A stretch of DNA of 64,000 bases from Streptomyces smyrnaeus (GCF_017676345.1 NZ_JAFFZM010000004.1:306554-370553); one strand, 5' to 3'; counted from the stretch's first letter, positions 43,555-52,104 are shown. Translations and numbers: made by a program. The notes: generated by a model not told the origin, from the letters alone.

Positions 43555-44259
43555 TCAAAGGAGCGTGGCCTTGACGGTCCCGGTCACCAGGCGTCCTCCG
43601 CGTAGTGCCTGTCCGTACGCCGTCCATGACGGCTGATTCGCGTACAGGGTCCCGTGGTCGAGTTGGCCCACCAGCAGCGTCATCTCACCAGCCTCGGCGA
43701 CCAGCGACCGCCAGGCGGCAGGGGCGGACATGCGGCCGTCTTCGAGCTGCCGGTGTCCGGGCCCGTCGACCTGGAGGGCATCGGCCGGGCCTTGTCGCAC
43801 AAGCCAGCCGGGCGACTCCGGAGGGCGCTTGCCCAGGGCGAAGAACCGGTGCAGGCCCTGGTCGATGAGGAACCGCTGTACCGGTGAGATCGGCACATCG
43901 CCGGCTGAAGGGGACCGGACCAGTAGCGTGACGGACTCTTCCCAGGCCAACAGAAGGGCGGGTCGGTTGCCGCCGGGGGCGGGGACGGTGACGGCCCGGG
44001 AAACGAGGTCGGTACTCGTGGACATCCCCAGGCTTCCGCTGGGACAGCGGCGGACCACCTGAGGGGGTACGCACCGTTCGTGGACGGTGCTCAGCTGCGA
44101 CATCTCGGGGCTGACAGAGAGGACCGCGATGCCCGGTTCGGTGGTCGCGTCGCTGACCGTGAGGCATGCGCCGCAGGTGTAGGTGCGGGTGCGGGCGTGT
44201 CGGCCCGCCTCGGCCTCTCCGATGTGTTCGAGGATCTCGCTGCTGACATGCACCGCCAT
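43555..44259 (-). CDS. Hypothetical protein with a Cys-rich N-terminal motif
   Basis: The 234-residue protein has TYTCGACLTVSD near residues 27-38 and VHERCVPPQVV near 60-70, so CxxC-like and HxxC pairs may bind a metal. The rest is mixed alpha/beta with LLLAWEESVTLLV and a C-terminal LYANQPSWTAYGQ segment. ATG follows GAGGAGAGCC, a good ribosome binding site. I do not recognise the family or find operon partners. Convergent with the KOW gene (78 bases between). Confidence 0.65.
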   Translation of the reverse strand: MAVHVSSEILEHIGEAEAGRHARTRTYTCGACLTVSDATTEPGIAVLSVSPEMSQLSTVHERCVPPQVVRRCPSGSLGMSTSTDLVSRAVTVPAPGGNRPALLLAWEESVTLLVRSPSAGDVPISPVQRFLIDQGLHRFFALGKRPPESPGWLVRQGPADALQVDGPGHRQLEDGRMSAPAAWRSLVAEAGEMTLLVGQLDHGTLYANQPSWTAYGQALRGGRLVTGTVKATLL

Positions 44260-44795
44260 CTGGCTCTCCTCGGGGGCGTGTTCCGGGGCTGGTGGCTTCT
44301 TGTTGCGTCCGCCCGTGCAGCGTATGGGCTCTCATGCGGTTCGGTTGGTGAGTTGAGGACTTCTTCCATGACGGCTCGGTCCCGGCCAGCAGTCCCTCGT
44401 CCATGCGGCGGCAGACGGCGCTCAGATCACCCTGTCCATCACTGGAAGAACGACCTCGAGCTCCCAAGGAAGCTGTCGTTCGATCCGTGAGGAAGGGGGT
44501 GTATCCGACGGGGGCCTCGCTCACCTGGCGGCCCGAGAAGAGCAAGGTCAGGTTGTGCGCGTTGGTCTTGATGCGTACGTCATGAGAAACGATCCCGATG
44601 GCCGTCGACCAGCGGCGGGTCGCTTCCGACTCGGGGAGAAGGGGCCGACCGGCCTTCGCCCTCCCCTTGTCCTCCCCTTGTCCTCGACTTGTCCTCGACG
44701 GGTTCCGGGGCGCGGTGTCGGCCGTCGGTGTCGCCGCCTACGGGTCCGGCGCGCGGTGGCCGCACGCACGTCGTAACCGGGTACCGATCAGTCAG
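44260..44795. other. Gene-free stretch with an 11-bp tandem repeat
   Basis: No frame here can be supported. CCCCTTGTCCT occurs at 44663-44673 and 44674-44684, then CGACTTGTCCT at 44685-44695, giving three 11-bp units. The DNA beside 44259 must hold the hypothetical gene's promoter. Confidence 0.5.
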
Positions 44796-45161
44796 TCACC
44801 CGGTCGGCGGCCGACCGGCGCGATAGCAGCGGGTCAGAGCCCGGCGGCCGAGAAGCACGGCGCCCAACCCCAGCGGGACGGCCACGATCGCGCCGACGAG
44901 TCCGTTGCCGGTGCCGGGACCGCCGCCGGCGGTGGCCAGGTGCAGCACCGCGAGAACCACGCCGACCGTTCCCACCGCGATGGCCGCCGACCCGCCGGCG
45001 CGGGCGTTTCCGGTGCTGATCCGGCGGCCGACGCGGGCCATGGACAGCCAGCCGATGGCCAGCCCGAGCGCCCCCGCTCCGAGGGCCAGGTTGGCGCCTG
45101 TTCGCCCGTCACCGACGACCCCACCCTCGGCAGCCGCCATCAGTGCTGCTGAAGCGCTCAT
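44796..45161 (-). CDS. Small membrane protein, DUF6223-like
   Basis: The 121-residue protein starts at the ATG at 45161 behind AGGGAGAGC. It has about four hydrophobic segments: an Ala-rich N-terminus, LALGAGALGLAIGWLSMA, AAIAVGTVGVVLAVLHLA and LVGAIVAVPLGLGAVLL, with a basic loop (ARVGRRISTGNARAG) between the second and third. The pattern fits the actinobacterial DUF6223 family, whose function is unknown. It is divergent from the histidine kinase; the 45266-45305 hairpin lies between, so it may be part of the same regulon. Confidence 0.7.
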   Translation of the reverse strand: MSASAALMAAAEGGVVGDGRTGANLALGAGALGLAIGWLSMARVGRRISTGNARAGGSAAIAVGTVGVVLAVLHLATAGGGPGTGNGLVGAIVAVPLGLGAVLLGRRALTRCYRAGRPPTG

Positions 45162-45265
45162 ACTGCTCTCCCTCTTCTCGCTTGCCGCTTCCGAAGTTCC
45201 ATGTGCCGTTTGAGCATGCGCGTCGCTCTTCCCGCCTGTCGTCCAGCAGATGCAGGCACTTCCCC

Positions 45266-45305
45266 CTGCCGCCGCCGCGGGATCCGGATACCGCGGCGGC
45301 GGCAG
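45266..45305. repeat. 15-bp perfect inverted repeat between divergent genes
   Basis: CTGCCGCCGCCGCGG (45266-45280) and its exact complement (45291-45305) flank a 10-base centre, GATCCGGATA. It lies in the region shared by the small membrane protein and histidine kinase genes. It could be an operator for the response regulator or an mRNA leader hairpin. Confidence 0.6.
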
Positions 45306-45392
45306 ACGGCGCGCCGGTACCGCGTACGCGGTAGCCAAGCGCTCGTCCACGAGCCGGACTCGCCCACAACCGCGTCCGGCTACGGTGCACCC

Positions 45393-46520
45393 ATGAACAA
45401 AGGACGGTTCGCTGTCCCGGCCGGAGTCACCGACTGGGTGACCGCCTCGGGCGTGGCGGCGCTGCTGCTGAGCGCCGGGCTGTCCGGGCCGCATCCGTCC
45501 GGGGGGCCCGAGCTGCTCGGCTCCGTGCTGCTGGCGGCCGGCGGTCTGACGCTGGCCGCGCGCCGCCGGGCACCGCTCGTGGTCCTGGTCGTCACCGGGC
45601 TGTGTGCGGTGGGCTATCTGCGGGCCGGGTTCGAGGCGCTCGCCGTCTCGTACCTGGTCGCGGTCTACGGCGCAGTACGCGCCGGGCACCGGGTCAGCAC
45701 GCTGGCCGTCTCCGTGGGCCTGTTGGCCGCGCTCCATCTCGTGGCCCTGGACCTTCATGCCGGGTCCTTGCGCGAGGTCGTGGCGCAGGCTCGGAACACC
45801 CTTGAACTCGCCTGGCTTGTCGCTGCGTACGCCGCAGGGGAGGCGGTGCGGCAGGCCGAACACCGGGCAGACGAAGCCGAGCGCACCCGGGAGGAGACCG
45901 CCAGGCGCCGGGCCGACGAGGAGCGGCTGCGCATCGCGCGGGAGCTCCACGACGCGCTCACCCACCAGGTCTCGGTCATCAAGGTGCAGTCGGAGGTTGC
46001 TGTCCATGTGGCCCGGCGCCGCGGCGAGCGGGTGCCGGAGGCCCTGCTCGCGATCCAGGGAGCCGGCCGGGAGGCGAGCCGGGAGCTGCGCGCGACCCTC
46101 GAGGCGCTGCGCGACGACGACACCACTCCGCCGCACGGACTCGGCCACATACCCGACATGGTGAAACGGTTCCAAGGGACCGGCTTGGACGCGACGCTGA
46201 CGATAGAAGGACACCCGCACGACGTGCCCGCCGCGGTGAGCCGTACTGCGTACCGGATCGTTCAGGAATCCCTCACCAACGTCGTCCGGCACGCCGCGGC
46301 AACCACGGCCTCAGTGCTCATCGACCACCGGCCGGGCACGCTCGCCATCCGCGTCGACGACAACGGAAAGGCCACCTTGCATCCCGCACCGACGCCCGGG
46401 CTCGGGCTGCTCGGCATGCGCGAACGCGTCACGGCACTGGGAGGCCGCCTGCGCACCGAGCCGCGCAGCGCGGGCGGCTTCACTGTCCAGGCCGAACTCC
46501 CCACGAACGGAGCCTTGTGA
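45393..46520 (+). CDS. Sensor histidine kinase, NarL/DesK type (HisKA_3)
   Basis: The 375-residue protein has four to five membrane segments (residues 10-140), then a cytoplasmic coiled region (EHRADEAERTREETARR) and the HisKA_3 dimerisation domain with the phosphorylated His186 in RIARELHDALTHQ. The HATPase domain has YRIVQESLTNVVRHA (N box), VDDNG (G1 box) and GLGLLGMRERV (G2 box). The ATG at 45393 fits the first helix; the frame upstream is longer but has no support. Its stop overlaps the response regulator GTG (GTGA, 46517-46520). Confidence 0.92.
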   Translation: MNKGRFAVPAGVTDWVTASGVAALLLSAGLSGPHPSGGPELLGSVLLAAGGLTLAARRRAPLVVLVVTGLCAVGYLRAGFEALAVSYLVAVYGAVRAGHRVSTLAVSVGLLAALHLVALDLHAGSLREVVAQARNTLELAWLVAAYAAGEAVRQAEHRADEAERTREETARRRADEERLRIARELHDALTHQVSVIKVQSEVAVHVARRRGERVPEALLAIQGAGREASRELRATLEALRDDDTTPPHGLGHIPDMVKRFQGTGLDATLTIEGHPHDVPAAVSRTAYRIVQESLTNVVRHAAATTASVLIDHRPGTLAIRVDDNGKATLHPAPTPGLGLLGMRERVTALGGRLRTEPRSAGGFTVQAELPTNGAL

Positions 46521-47188
46521 TCCGGGTCCTGCTGGTCGATGACCAGCCCCTCATCCGCAGCGGCTTCCGAGCGCTGCTCGACCTTGAGGACGACATCGAG
46601 GTGGTGGCCGAGGCCGCCGACGGCCAAGAGGGCTTGGCCCTCGTCAAGAAGCGGCTGCCCGACGTCGCTCTCATCGACATCCAGATGCCCCTCATGGACG
46701 GCATCGAGGCGACCCGGCGCATCGCCGCGGACCCGACCCTGGCCGACGTACACGTCGTCATACTGACCAACTACGGCATGGACGAGTACGTCTTCGACGC
46801 GCTGCGCGCCGGCGCCGCCGGCTTCCTGGTCAAGGACATCCTGCCGGAGGACTTCCTGCACGCCGTACGCGTCGCCGCCCGCGGTGATGCCCTGCTCGCG
46901 CCCACCATCACCCGCAAGCTCATCGATCGATACATCACCCAGCCACCGCCCGCCCGCATCGGCAGCGGGCCGGAGGAGCTGACCAGCCGCGAACGCGAGA
47001 CGGTCGCCCTGGCCGCACGCGGTCTGTCCAACGACGAGATCGCCGACCGCCTGGTCATCAGCCCGGCGACCGCCAAGACCCACATCAACCGGGCCATGGC
47101 CAAGCTCCACGCCCGCGACCGCGCCCAGCTCGTGGTCCTCGCCTACGAAACCGGGCTGGTCACTCCGATCACTCCGCGCAGCTCCTGA
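46517..47188 (+). CDS. NarL/LuxR-family response regulator
   Basis: The 223-residue protein has a receiver domain with the acidic pocket VDDQ at residues 8-11, the phosphoacceptor D54 (LIDIQMPLMDG), the Lys in LVKDILPEDF, and a LuxR-type HTH with LTSRERETVALAARGLSNDEIADRLVIS at the C-terminal end. It starts at the GTG overlapping the kinase stop. Partner of the preceding kinase; targets may include the divergent membrane protein gene. Signal unknown. Confidence 0.93.
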   Translation: MIRVLLVDDQPLIRSGFRALLDLEDDIEVVAEAADGQEGLALVKKRLPDVALIDIQMPLMDGIEATRRIAADPTLADVHVVILTNYGMDEYVFDALRAGAAGFLVKDILPEDFLHAVRVAARGDALLAPTITRKLIDRYITQPPPARIGSGPEELTSRERETVALAARGLSNDEIADRLVISPATAKTHINRAMAKLHARDRAQLVVLAYETGLVTPITPRSS

Positions 47189-47211
47189 CGCCCGACCATC
47201 TCGGCGGCGAC

Positions 47212-47400
47212 ATGGCGTACTTCTCCCGCCGAAACCGCCGCCACCTGCGGCGAAGGCAGATCAAGAACACCATCCCCGAAGTCGAGCGAACCATCAACGC
47301 GTTGAAGGACTCGCGAGCGAACCATCAACGCGTTGAAGGACTCCCGTGCCACCACGGCCACGAGTTCGCCAAGCGCGGCTCCGTCTTCCGCGACATCGAC
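47212..47400 (+). pseudogene. Remnant of a transposase C-terminus, interrupted by a duplication
   Basis: The reading frame contains RRRQIKNTIPE and VERTINALKDSRA, which resemble the NxVER..N.LK..R...TRYDK block near the end of IS5-type transposases. After SRA a 31-base duplication repeats the segment and shifts the frame, giving NHQRVEGL in place of the normal VATRYDK. Later DNA continues with CHHGHEFAKRGSVF, the remains of '(T)RYDKRGYVFL'. No terminal repeats or upstream transposase survive. Low but real similarity; the element is a relic. Confidence 0.5.
47283..47344. repeat. 31-bp tandem duplication
   Basis: Copy 1 is 47283-47313, copy 2 is 47314-47344. They begin CGAGCGAACCATCAACGCG and differ only at the last base. 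It lies in the transposase remnant. Confidence 0.9.
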
Positions 47401-47448
47401 ACCGGCACCGGCACCGGCACCGGCACCGGCACCGGCACCGGCACCGGC
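47401..47448. repeat. (ACCGGC)8 hexanucleotide array
   Basis: Eight perfect ACCGGC units occupy 47401-47448, followed by ACCGTC. A hexameric array of this purity can expand or contract by slippage, so it is a candidate strain-typing locus. It lies directly after the transposase remnant and 54 bases before the DinB gene's stop. Confidence 0.9.
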
Positions 47449-47502
47449 ACCGTCGCCTCGATCCGGCTCCGGCCTCGGCTCCGTCCATGATCTCCGCCGG
47501 AT

Positions 47503-48009
47503 CTAGTCGCCGATCGTGCCGTCGAGCATCTCGCGCAGGATGTCCAGGTGGCCGTTGTGGCGGGCCGTCTCCTCGGTGAGGTGAAGGAGGATCCAGCGCA
47601 GGTCGACGTGGAGACCGTCGCGGACAGCTCGCTGGGCCTGCTTGTCCAGGTCGTTCCCGGCGACCAGCTCCCGGTAGCGGGCGCTCTGTTCCGCGTATTC
47701 GTCGAGCAACCGCGTGAGCGGGAAGTCGACAGCGATACGCATTTCGCGGTCGGGGTCCTCCTCGGTCCAGGGGCCCCCGTCTTCCTCTCCGAGGAAGACC
47801 ACCTGGAACCAGTAGTACTCGACCCAGCGGAGGTGGTTGATCACTCCACTCATGGTCATCAGAGGGGAGCCCGGCAGGAGTGCCTTGCGGGCGTTCTCCG
47901 CAGAGACGCCCTCGCACTTGGCGCGGGCGGTGTCACGTGCGTAGTCGAGGAACGTGGTGAGCTGGGTGCGCTCGTCCCACGCGGGCGGCGTGTCGTCGAT
48001 TCTGGTCAT
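47503..48009 (-). CDS. DinB/DUF664-family protein
   Basis: The 168-residue protein is a four-helix-bundle DinB-like protein: TTFLDYARDTARAKCEGVS, then a first metal-binding His in SGVINHLRWVEYYWFQ, and the second His pair in LHLTEETARHNGHLDILREMLDG. Members bind divalent metal and include thiol-dependent transferases; the actual activity is unknown. Its ATG at 48009 opens with MTRIDD. A second DinB-like gene sits at 60768-61259, and they share the ...ETARHNGH/EFARHAGHSDILRE ending. Confidence 0.88.
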   Translation of the reverse strand: MTRIDDTPPAWDERTQLTTFLDYARDTARAKCEGVSAENARKALLPGSPLMTMSGVINHLRWVEYYWFQVVFLGEEDGGPWTEEDPDREMRIAVDFPLTRLLDEYAEQSARYRELVAGNDLDKQAQRAVRDGLHVDLRWILLHLTEETARHNGHLDILREMLDGTIGD

Positions 48010-48469
48010 TGTGCGAAGCGTCCCCGATCACCGCGATCGATGTCGAGGTATTTGATGACGGACCCAACCTGCGGCTGCCCAGGCAGGCCGGAAGGCCGCT
48101 CATGGCACGGGTGCTGTCCGCCGCTTACACCCTCGCCGGCTACCTCACCCCTCCCATCTGACCGGCCAGGTGATCAGCCAGGAGTGAGGTCCTGAGGGGG
48201 CGCTGCGGCAGGGCATGCGAAGGCCTCGCTGACGCCGGGAAGGCACCGTCGGTGGTGTGAACGTGTGTGCTCCAACAGTTTTGCCTCGGCGGCGGGCTTC
48301 CGCTGCTTCGGCGAGCACGGCCGGCCGGGTGCGGCCGAGGCGCCACGGGCCGCACCCTCCTGGCCTGGTCAGCTGACTCGCCCTCCCGCCAGGCCCACCC
48401 TGCGTTAATGCTGTGATCGCTGCGTGGTGGTACGAGCGCTGACTGTCACATCACCCATCACCCGCCCGT
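48010..48469. other. Region with a possible gene fragment
   Basis: On the plus strand a frame ending at the TGA at 48159-48161 reads ITAIDVEVFDDGP, later LMARVLSAAYTLAGYLTPPI, which looks protein-like but lacks a start. I treat it as a possible remnant only. The remainder up to the ArsR promoter shows nothing. Confidence 0.3.
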
Positions 48470-48498
48470 TTGACATGCAACCAATCGGTTGCCAATGT
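48470..48498 (+). promoter_or_regulatory. Promoter of the ArsR fusion gene with operator in the spacer
   Basis: TTGACA (48470-48475) and CAATGT (48493-48498) are separated by 17 bases. The palindrome GCAACC-AATC-GGTTGC (48477-48492) fills that spacer. A bound ArsR dimer would sit between the promoter elements. The start codon is 24 bases downstream, giving a short leader. Confidence 0.65.
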
Positions 48499-48521
48499 GA
48501 TGGGGGAGGGGATGGAACGGC

Positions 48522-49307
48522 ATGGACGAGGTGTTCAAGGCGCTCGCGCACGCGAGTCGGAGGCGGCTGCTGGACCGGCTGAACGAGAGGGCTGGGCAGA
48601 GCCTGCTCGAACTGTGTGCGGGGCTGGAGATGACCCGGCAGGCGGTGTCCAAGCATCTGTCGGTGCTGGAGGACGCGGGCCTGATCACGGTGGTCCGGCA
48701 CGGCCGGGAGAGGCTGCACTACCTCAATCCCGTGCCCCTCCACGATATGGCCGACCGCTGGATCGGCCAGTACGAGCGGGGTCGGATGGCCGCGCTCAGC
48801 AATTTGAAGCAGGCCCTGGAAGGAACGGCGATGAGCAAGCCCGAGTTCGTCTACACGATCTACATCCACACCACGCCCGAGAATCTCTGGGAGGGGCTCA
48901 CCAGCCCGGAGTTCTTGAAGCAGTACCACGGTGGCTGGGCGCCCTCCTCCGACTGGAAGGTCGGTTCGAAGGTGCTGTGGCCGGTCGAGGAGGGCGGCGA
49001 CCCGCAGGACCTCGGCCAGGTCGTCACCGAGGCGGAGCCCGGCAAGCGGCTCGCCTACACCTGGCACACGCTGCAGCCGATGCATCAGGAGATGTTCGGC
49101 ATGAGCGACGCGGAGTTCGCCGAGGCGGCCAAGGAGCGCTCGAAGGTCACCTTCGACATCGAGCCCGCCGAGGAGCCGGAGCTGGGCGTGAAGCTGACCA
49201 TCACCCACGACGGCTTCACCTCGGCCGACTCCAAGATGCTCGAGGGGGTCAGCGGCGGCTGGATCATGATGATGTCGGAGCTGAAGACGATTCTGGAGAA
49301 GGCCTGA
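48522..49307 (+). CDS. ArsR-type regulator fused to an SRPBCC (AHSA1) domain
   Basis: The 261-residue protein has an N-terminal winged helix (residues 1-95: FKALAHASRRRLLDRL, MTRQAVSKHLSVLEDAGLI, with the wing VVRHGRERLHYL) followed by an SRPBCC/AHSA1 domain from MSKPEFVYTIYIHTTPENLW (about 105) to the end. No CxC arsenic-site Cys pair is present, so a small organic ligand held in the SRPBCC pocket is likelier than a metal. Starts at the ATG at 48522 following GGATGGAACGG. Autoregulated through the palindrome upstream. Such fusions occur in actinobacteria, where the signal is usually unknown. Confidence 0.9.
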   Translation: MDEVFKALAHASRRRLLDRLNERAGQSLLELCAGLEMTRQAVSKHLSVLEDAGLITVVRHGRERLHYLNPVPLHDMADRWIGQYERGRMAALSNLKQALEGTAMSKPEFVYTIYIHTTPENLWEGLTSPEFLKQYHGGWAPSSDWKVGSKVLWPVEEGGDPQDLGQVVTEAEPGKRLAYTWHTLQPMHQEMFGMSDAEFAEAAKERSKVTFDIEPAEEPELGVKLTITHDGFTSADSKMLEGVSGGWIMMMSELKTILEKA

Positions 49308-49651
49308 CCCTCTTCCCGGCGGGCCGCCGCCAGGGGATCGGCCGTCGCACATGCCCCTCTTCGAGGGCCTGATGGCTGACGTGTCGGTGTGGTGAGGGCG
49401 TGCGGTGTGTTCTTCCGTACGGCGGGAGGAGTCACGTGCCTGGTCGGGGGTCCAGCACAGGAACCATCTCGGGTCGCGGGGGGCCCGAGTGTGACTTCTG
49501 ACCTGGACGCCCTTCTGGCGGCACCGATCCCCTTTGTCGACGCCAGGCTCGCTCACCTGTTCCACTGCCTGTCCCAGAAGCAATTCGAGCCCGTACTGGA
49601 GGAAGAATCGGGTCGGCCACGCGTCCGCCTCGATCGAACTGACGCCCGGCC
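49308..49651. other. Intergenic region, no gene seen
   Basis: About 340 bases between convergent genes. A GTG at 49435 follows a good GGGAGGAG site and opens a 21-codon frame ending at 49500; it has no recognisable product, so I do not call it a gene. Confidence 0.4.
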
Positions 49652-50182
49652 TCAGGGCTTCAGCAGACCGCCGATCCACCAGTCGTGCGGCTTGCCGTCG
49701 TTGGCAATGCCGCGGTTACGTAGGGTCCCCTCGACGGTGAAGCCGAGCTTCTCGGCGACGGCTCGGGATCCGATGTTCCCGACCATGGCCCACCATTCGA
49801 TGCGGTGAACGTCGAGGGTGGCCCAGCCCCAGTCGCACAGCGCCCGGGCGGCCTCGACCGAGTACCCGTGGCCACGCTGCGCTTTGACCGCCCAGTAGCC
49901 GATCTCCCAGACGCCCGGCATGACGACGAACAGACAATACGACCCGACCAGGGCGCCGCTGTCCTTACGGAAGGCCCCGAAGGTGTAGCTCTTGTCCGTG
50001 CTCCAACCCGCGGGCAACTCTTCACCGATGCGCTTCTCGGCGTCCGCACGCCGGTACGGCACCGGCACCGGCGTATAGAACTGGATCTCCTCGTCCTGGC
50101 AAGCCTCGTACACCGCATCCACGTCGGCGGAGGTGAAGGCTCTGAGCACCAGGCGGTCGGTCTCGAGAGTTACCGGATCCAT
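49652..50182 (-). CDS. GNAT acetyltransferase, RimJ/RimL-like
   Basis: The 176-residue protein shows the RimJ/RimL pattern: LETDRLVLRAFTSADVDAVY, IGYWAVKAQRGHGYSVEAARAL (acetyl-CoA loop with the R/Q-xxGxG/A core as QRGHGY), and the C-terminal HRIEWWAMVGNIGSRAVAEKLGF. I start at the ATG at 50182, giving MDPVTLETDRL. It probably N-acetylates a protein or small amine. Another GNAT of the same type is at 52668-53249. Confidence 0.9.
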   Translation of the reverse strand: MDPVTLETDRLVLRAFTSADVDAVYEACQDEEIQFYTPVPVPYRRADAEKRIGEELPAGWSTDKSYTFGAFRKDSGALVGSYCLFVVMPGVWEIGYWAVKAQRGHGYSVEAARALCDWGWATLDVHRIEWWAMVGNIGSRAVAEKLGFTVEGTLRNRGIANDGKPHDWWIGGLLKP

Positions 50183-50416
50183 TGCCGCAGTATGGACAGC
50201 ATCCGCTGCGGTGGCGAGCGAATATCGACGGCGAACTGCCGACCTTGCAGGCCTCTGTCGGTGGGCAGGCCTTCTGCCGGTCACCGCCTACAGACGGTTC
50301 TTCCCTCGCTCACCGCCAGGGAACGGTGCACTTCACGGTTGCTGTGCTGGCGTCACAGTGGGTGAACTCAAGGAAGGCGACCCAAGCAGCGCGACTCGTC
50401 GGGCACGAGGGGCAGG

Positions 50417-51061
50417 TCAGGCGGAGGTGGGGGTACGGGACAAGGCGGTGCGCAGGGCGAAGGCGCCGAGCAGGCCGCCTGCGGTGAACCGCTGAGCGGC
50501 CATGACGCGGGGGCGGGCGGCCAGAAACCCCGAGACCCGTGCTGCAGCGAGCATGATCAGCGTGTTCACAGTGACCGCCACGATGATCTGCACACCACCA
50601 AGTTGGAGCAGCTGCGCCCAGGCCGGGCCTGCCTGCGGGTCCAGGAACTGGGGGAGCAGCGCAGCGTACATCAGAGCGATCTTGGGGTTGAGCAGGTTGG
50701 TCAGCAGCCCCATCGAGAACAGGCGGGCGTCGGAGATCGGGGGCAGGTCTTGAGCCGGGGCGAAAGGCGAGCGGCCGCCGGGCTTGAGCATGCCCCAGGC
50801 GAGGTAGGCCAGGTAGGCGGCTCCGGCGAGCTTGACCACGGTGAACGCCACCGGCACAGCGGCGAACAACGCGGACAGGCCCGCGACCGCGGCCAGCAGA
50901 TAGCACAGGAATCCGACGGCGGTCCCACTGACGCTGATCAGACCCGCCCTACGGCCTTGGGTGATCGCGCGGGAGGCGAGGTGAACCATGTTCGGTCCCG
51001 GAGTCAGGGCCATGCCCAATTCGACCAGAGCCACCCCTCCCACCGCGGTCAGAGTGATCAC
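50417..51061 (-). CDS. LysE-family exporter
   Basis: The 214-residue protein has six hydrophobic segments, the N-terminal signature GMALTPGPNMVHLASRAITQG and LLTNLLNPKIALMYAALLPQF. The GTG start at 51061 follows AGGAGGTTGACC. It shares the LysE signature with the gene at 6059-6679, but identity is moderate and it is not a recent duplicate. The neighbours are unrelated genes. 51062-51377 holds no other gene; the TetR gene starts farther on. Confidence 0.9.
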   Translation of the reverse strand: MITLTAVGGVALVELGMALTPGPNMVHLASRAITQGRRAGLISVSGTAVGFLCYLLAAVAGLSALFAAVPVAFTVVKLAGAAYLAYLAWGMLKPGGRSPFAPAQDLPPISDARLFSMGLLTNLLNPKIALMYAALLPQFLDPQAGPAWAQLLQLGGVQIIVAVTVNTLIMLAAARVSGFLAARPRVMAAQRFTAGGLLGAFALRTALSRTPTSA

Positions 51062-51377
51062 CGGTCAACCTCCTGGTCGCTTCTGTGCACCGACACCTGA
51101 GAGTGGGGGAGCCGCCGACCCCGGGGGCCGTTGCGGAGCTGAGCTGTGTCAGCAGCATGACTCGCCTACTGCGGAATAGGTTACGCTCCTGCCGCTCGGG
51201 GCCTGCATGCACCCCGGGCCGACATTCTTGACCACGGCCCGGTGCGGCGAAGCTCAGCTGCGAAGTGTCCATGTTCGTCGACCAGGTCACTCGATGTCCC
51301 GTAGCTCCTGACCCAAGCTGGGCAGGTTGCTGTTGCCGGCCTGCACTGAGGTGAATCCGATGTCCGGAGCGAAGGGG

Positions 51378-51992
51378 TCAGTTGCAGTCGGACCCGTCTT
51401 CCAGCAGATGGTCGATGTGGCGTTGAAGGGTGGCCAGCGCGCCGGCCGATGAGTGGTGGCCTGCCAGGACGTGGACCGTGAGGCCGTCGGCCAGGGCGAG
51501 GAGCATGTGCGCTTCGCGGTCGGGGTCAAGGGTCTGGGGAAACTCCCTGGTGTCCTGGCCGTAGCGGATGATCCACGCAATGAGGTCGTGGAGCTTGGCA
51601 TAGGTGTCGTGCAGGACGGCAGCCAGTTTCTCGCTGGCAGGGGCATGGGCGACGAAGGCCAGCCAGACGTGGGCCTGTGTCTTCGATGCATCGTCCAGCA
51701 GGGCGAGTTCGGCCAGGCTGTGGGACAGCAGGGTCGACGCGGCTTGAGGGGTGGACGTGGCAGCGATGCGCTGGTTGGCGCGTTCGCTGACGTACTGGGA
51801 GATGTGCTCCAGTGCGAAGAGCAGCATGTCCTCCTTGGTGCGGAAGCACCGCTGGACAGCTCCCATGGAAACGCCGGCCTGGGCGGCGACGTCGCGGAGG
51901 CTGACCGCATCCATGCCCGAGCGTGCGATCAGGGCGCAGACCGCCTCGGCGATCCGTCGGCGTCGGTCCTCGTAGTCGACCTGCCTGGGCAC
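51378..51992 (-). CDS. TetR-family regulator
   Basis: The 204-residue protein has a TetR HTH (RRRRIAEAVCALIARSGMDAVSLRDVAAQAGVSMGAVQRCF, residues 8-48) and a helical C-terminal domain. The start is the GTG at 51992 behind GAGGAGGAGTAACC; the longer frame to 52106 reads through the promoter. Divergent from the small membrane protein at 52105. Two palindromes between them at 52014 and 52052 probably bind it, so it controls itself and that gene. Confidence 0.9.
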   Translation of the reverse strand: MPRQVDYEDRRRRIAEAVCALIARSGMDAVSLRDVAAQAGVSMGAVQRCFRTKEDMLLFALEHISQYVSERANQRIAATSTPQAASTLLSHSLAELALLDDASKTQAHVWLAFVAHAPASEKLAAVLHDTYAKLHDLIAWIIRYGQDTREFPQTLDPDREAHMLLALADGLTVHVLAGHHSSAGALATLQRHIDHLLEDGSDCN

Positions 51993-52013
51993 GGTTACTC
52001 CTCCTCGCGTTCT

Positions 52014-52065
52014 GATGCATTTGCATCGTATCCCGGATGGCTGCACGATGTGATGCGACCGCATC
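52014..52065. promoter_or_regulatory. Two GATGC-type palindromes for the TetR regulator
   Basis: GATGCATTTGCATC (52014-52027) and GATGCGACCGCATC (52052-52065) are both 6+2+6 palindromes of the form GATGC-N4-GCATC. They start 38 bases apart, between the divergent TetR and membrane-protein genes. Confidence 0.7.
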
Positions 52066-52104
52066 GGAACGGCGACGCGCGAACATCGAGAGGGAAAGCT
52101 CGTC

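Noticed and set aside
44663..44695. 11-bp tandem repeat as a regulator binding site
   Set aside because: It lies far from any start codon in gene-poor DNA and the third copy is degenerate; a neutral repeat is likelier.
47401..47448. Possible CRISPR-like or regulatory repeat
   Set aside because: Six-base units without spacers are simple hexanucleotide slippage.
49435..49500. Short frame with a perfect ribosome binding site (21 codons)
   Set aside because: No recognisable product, no downstream gene it could lead, and the composition is Gly/Arg noise.
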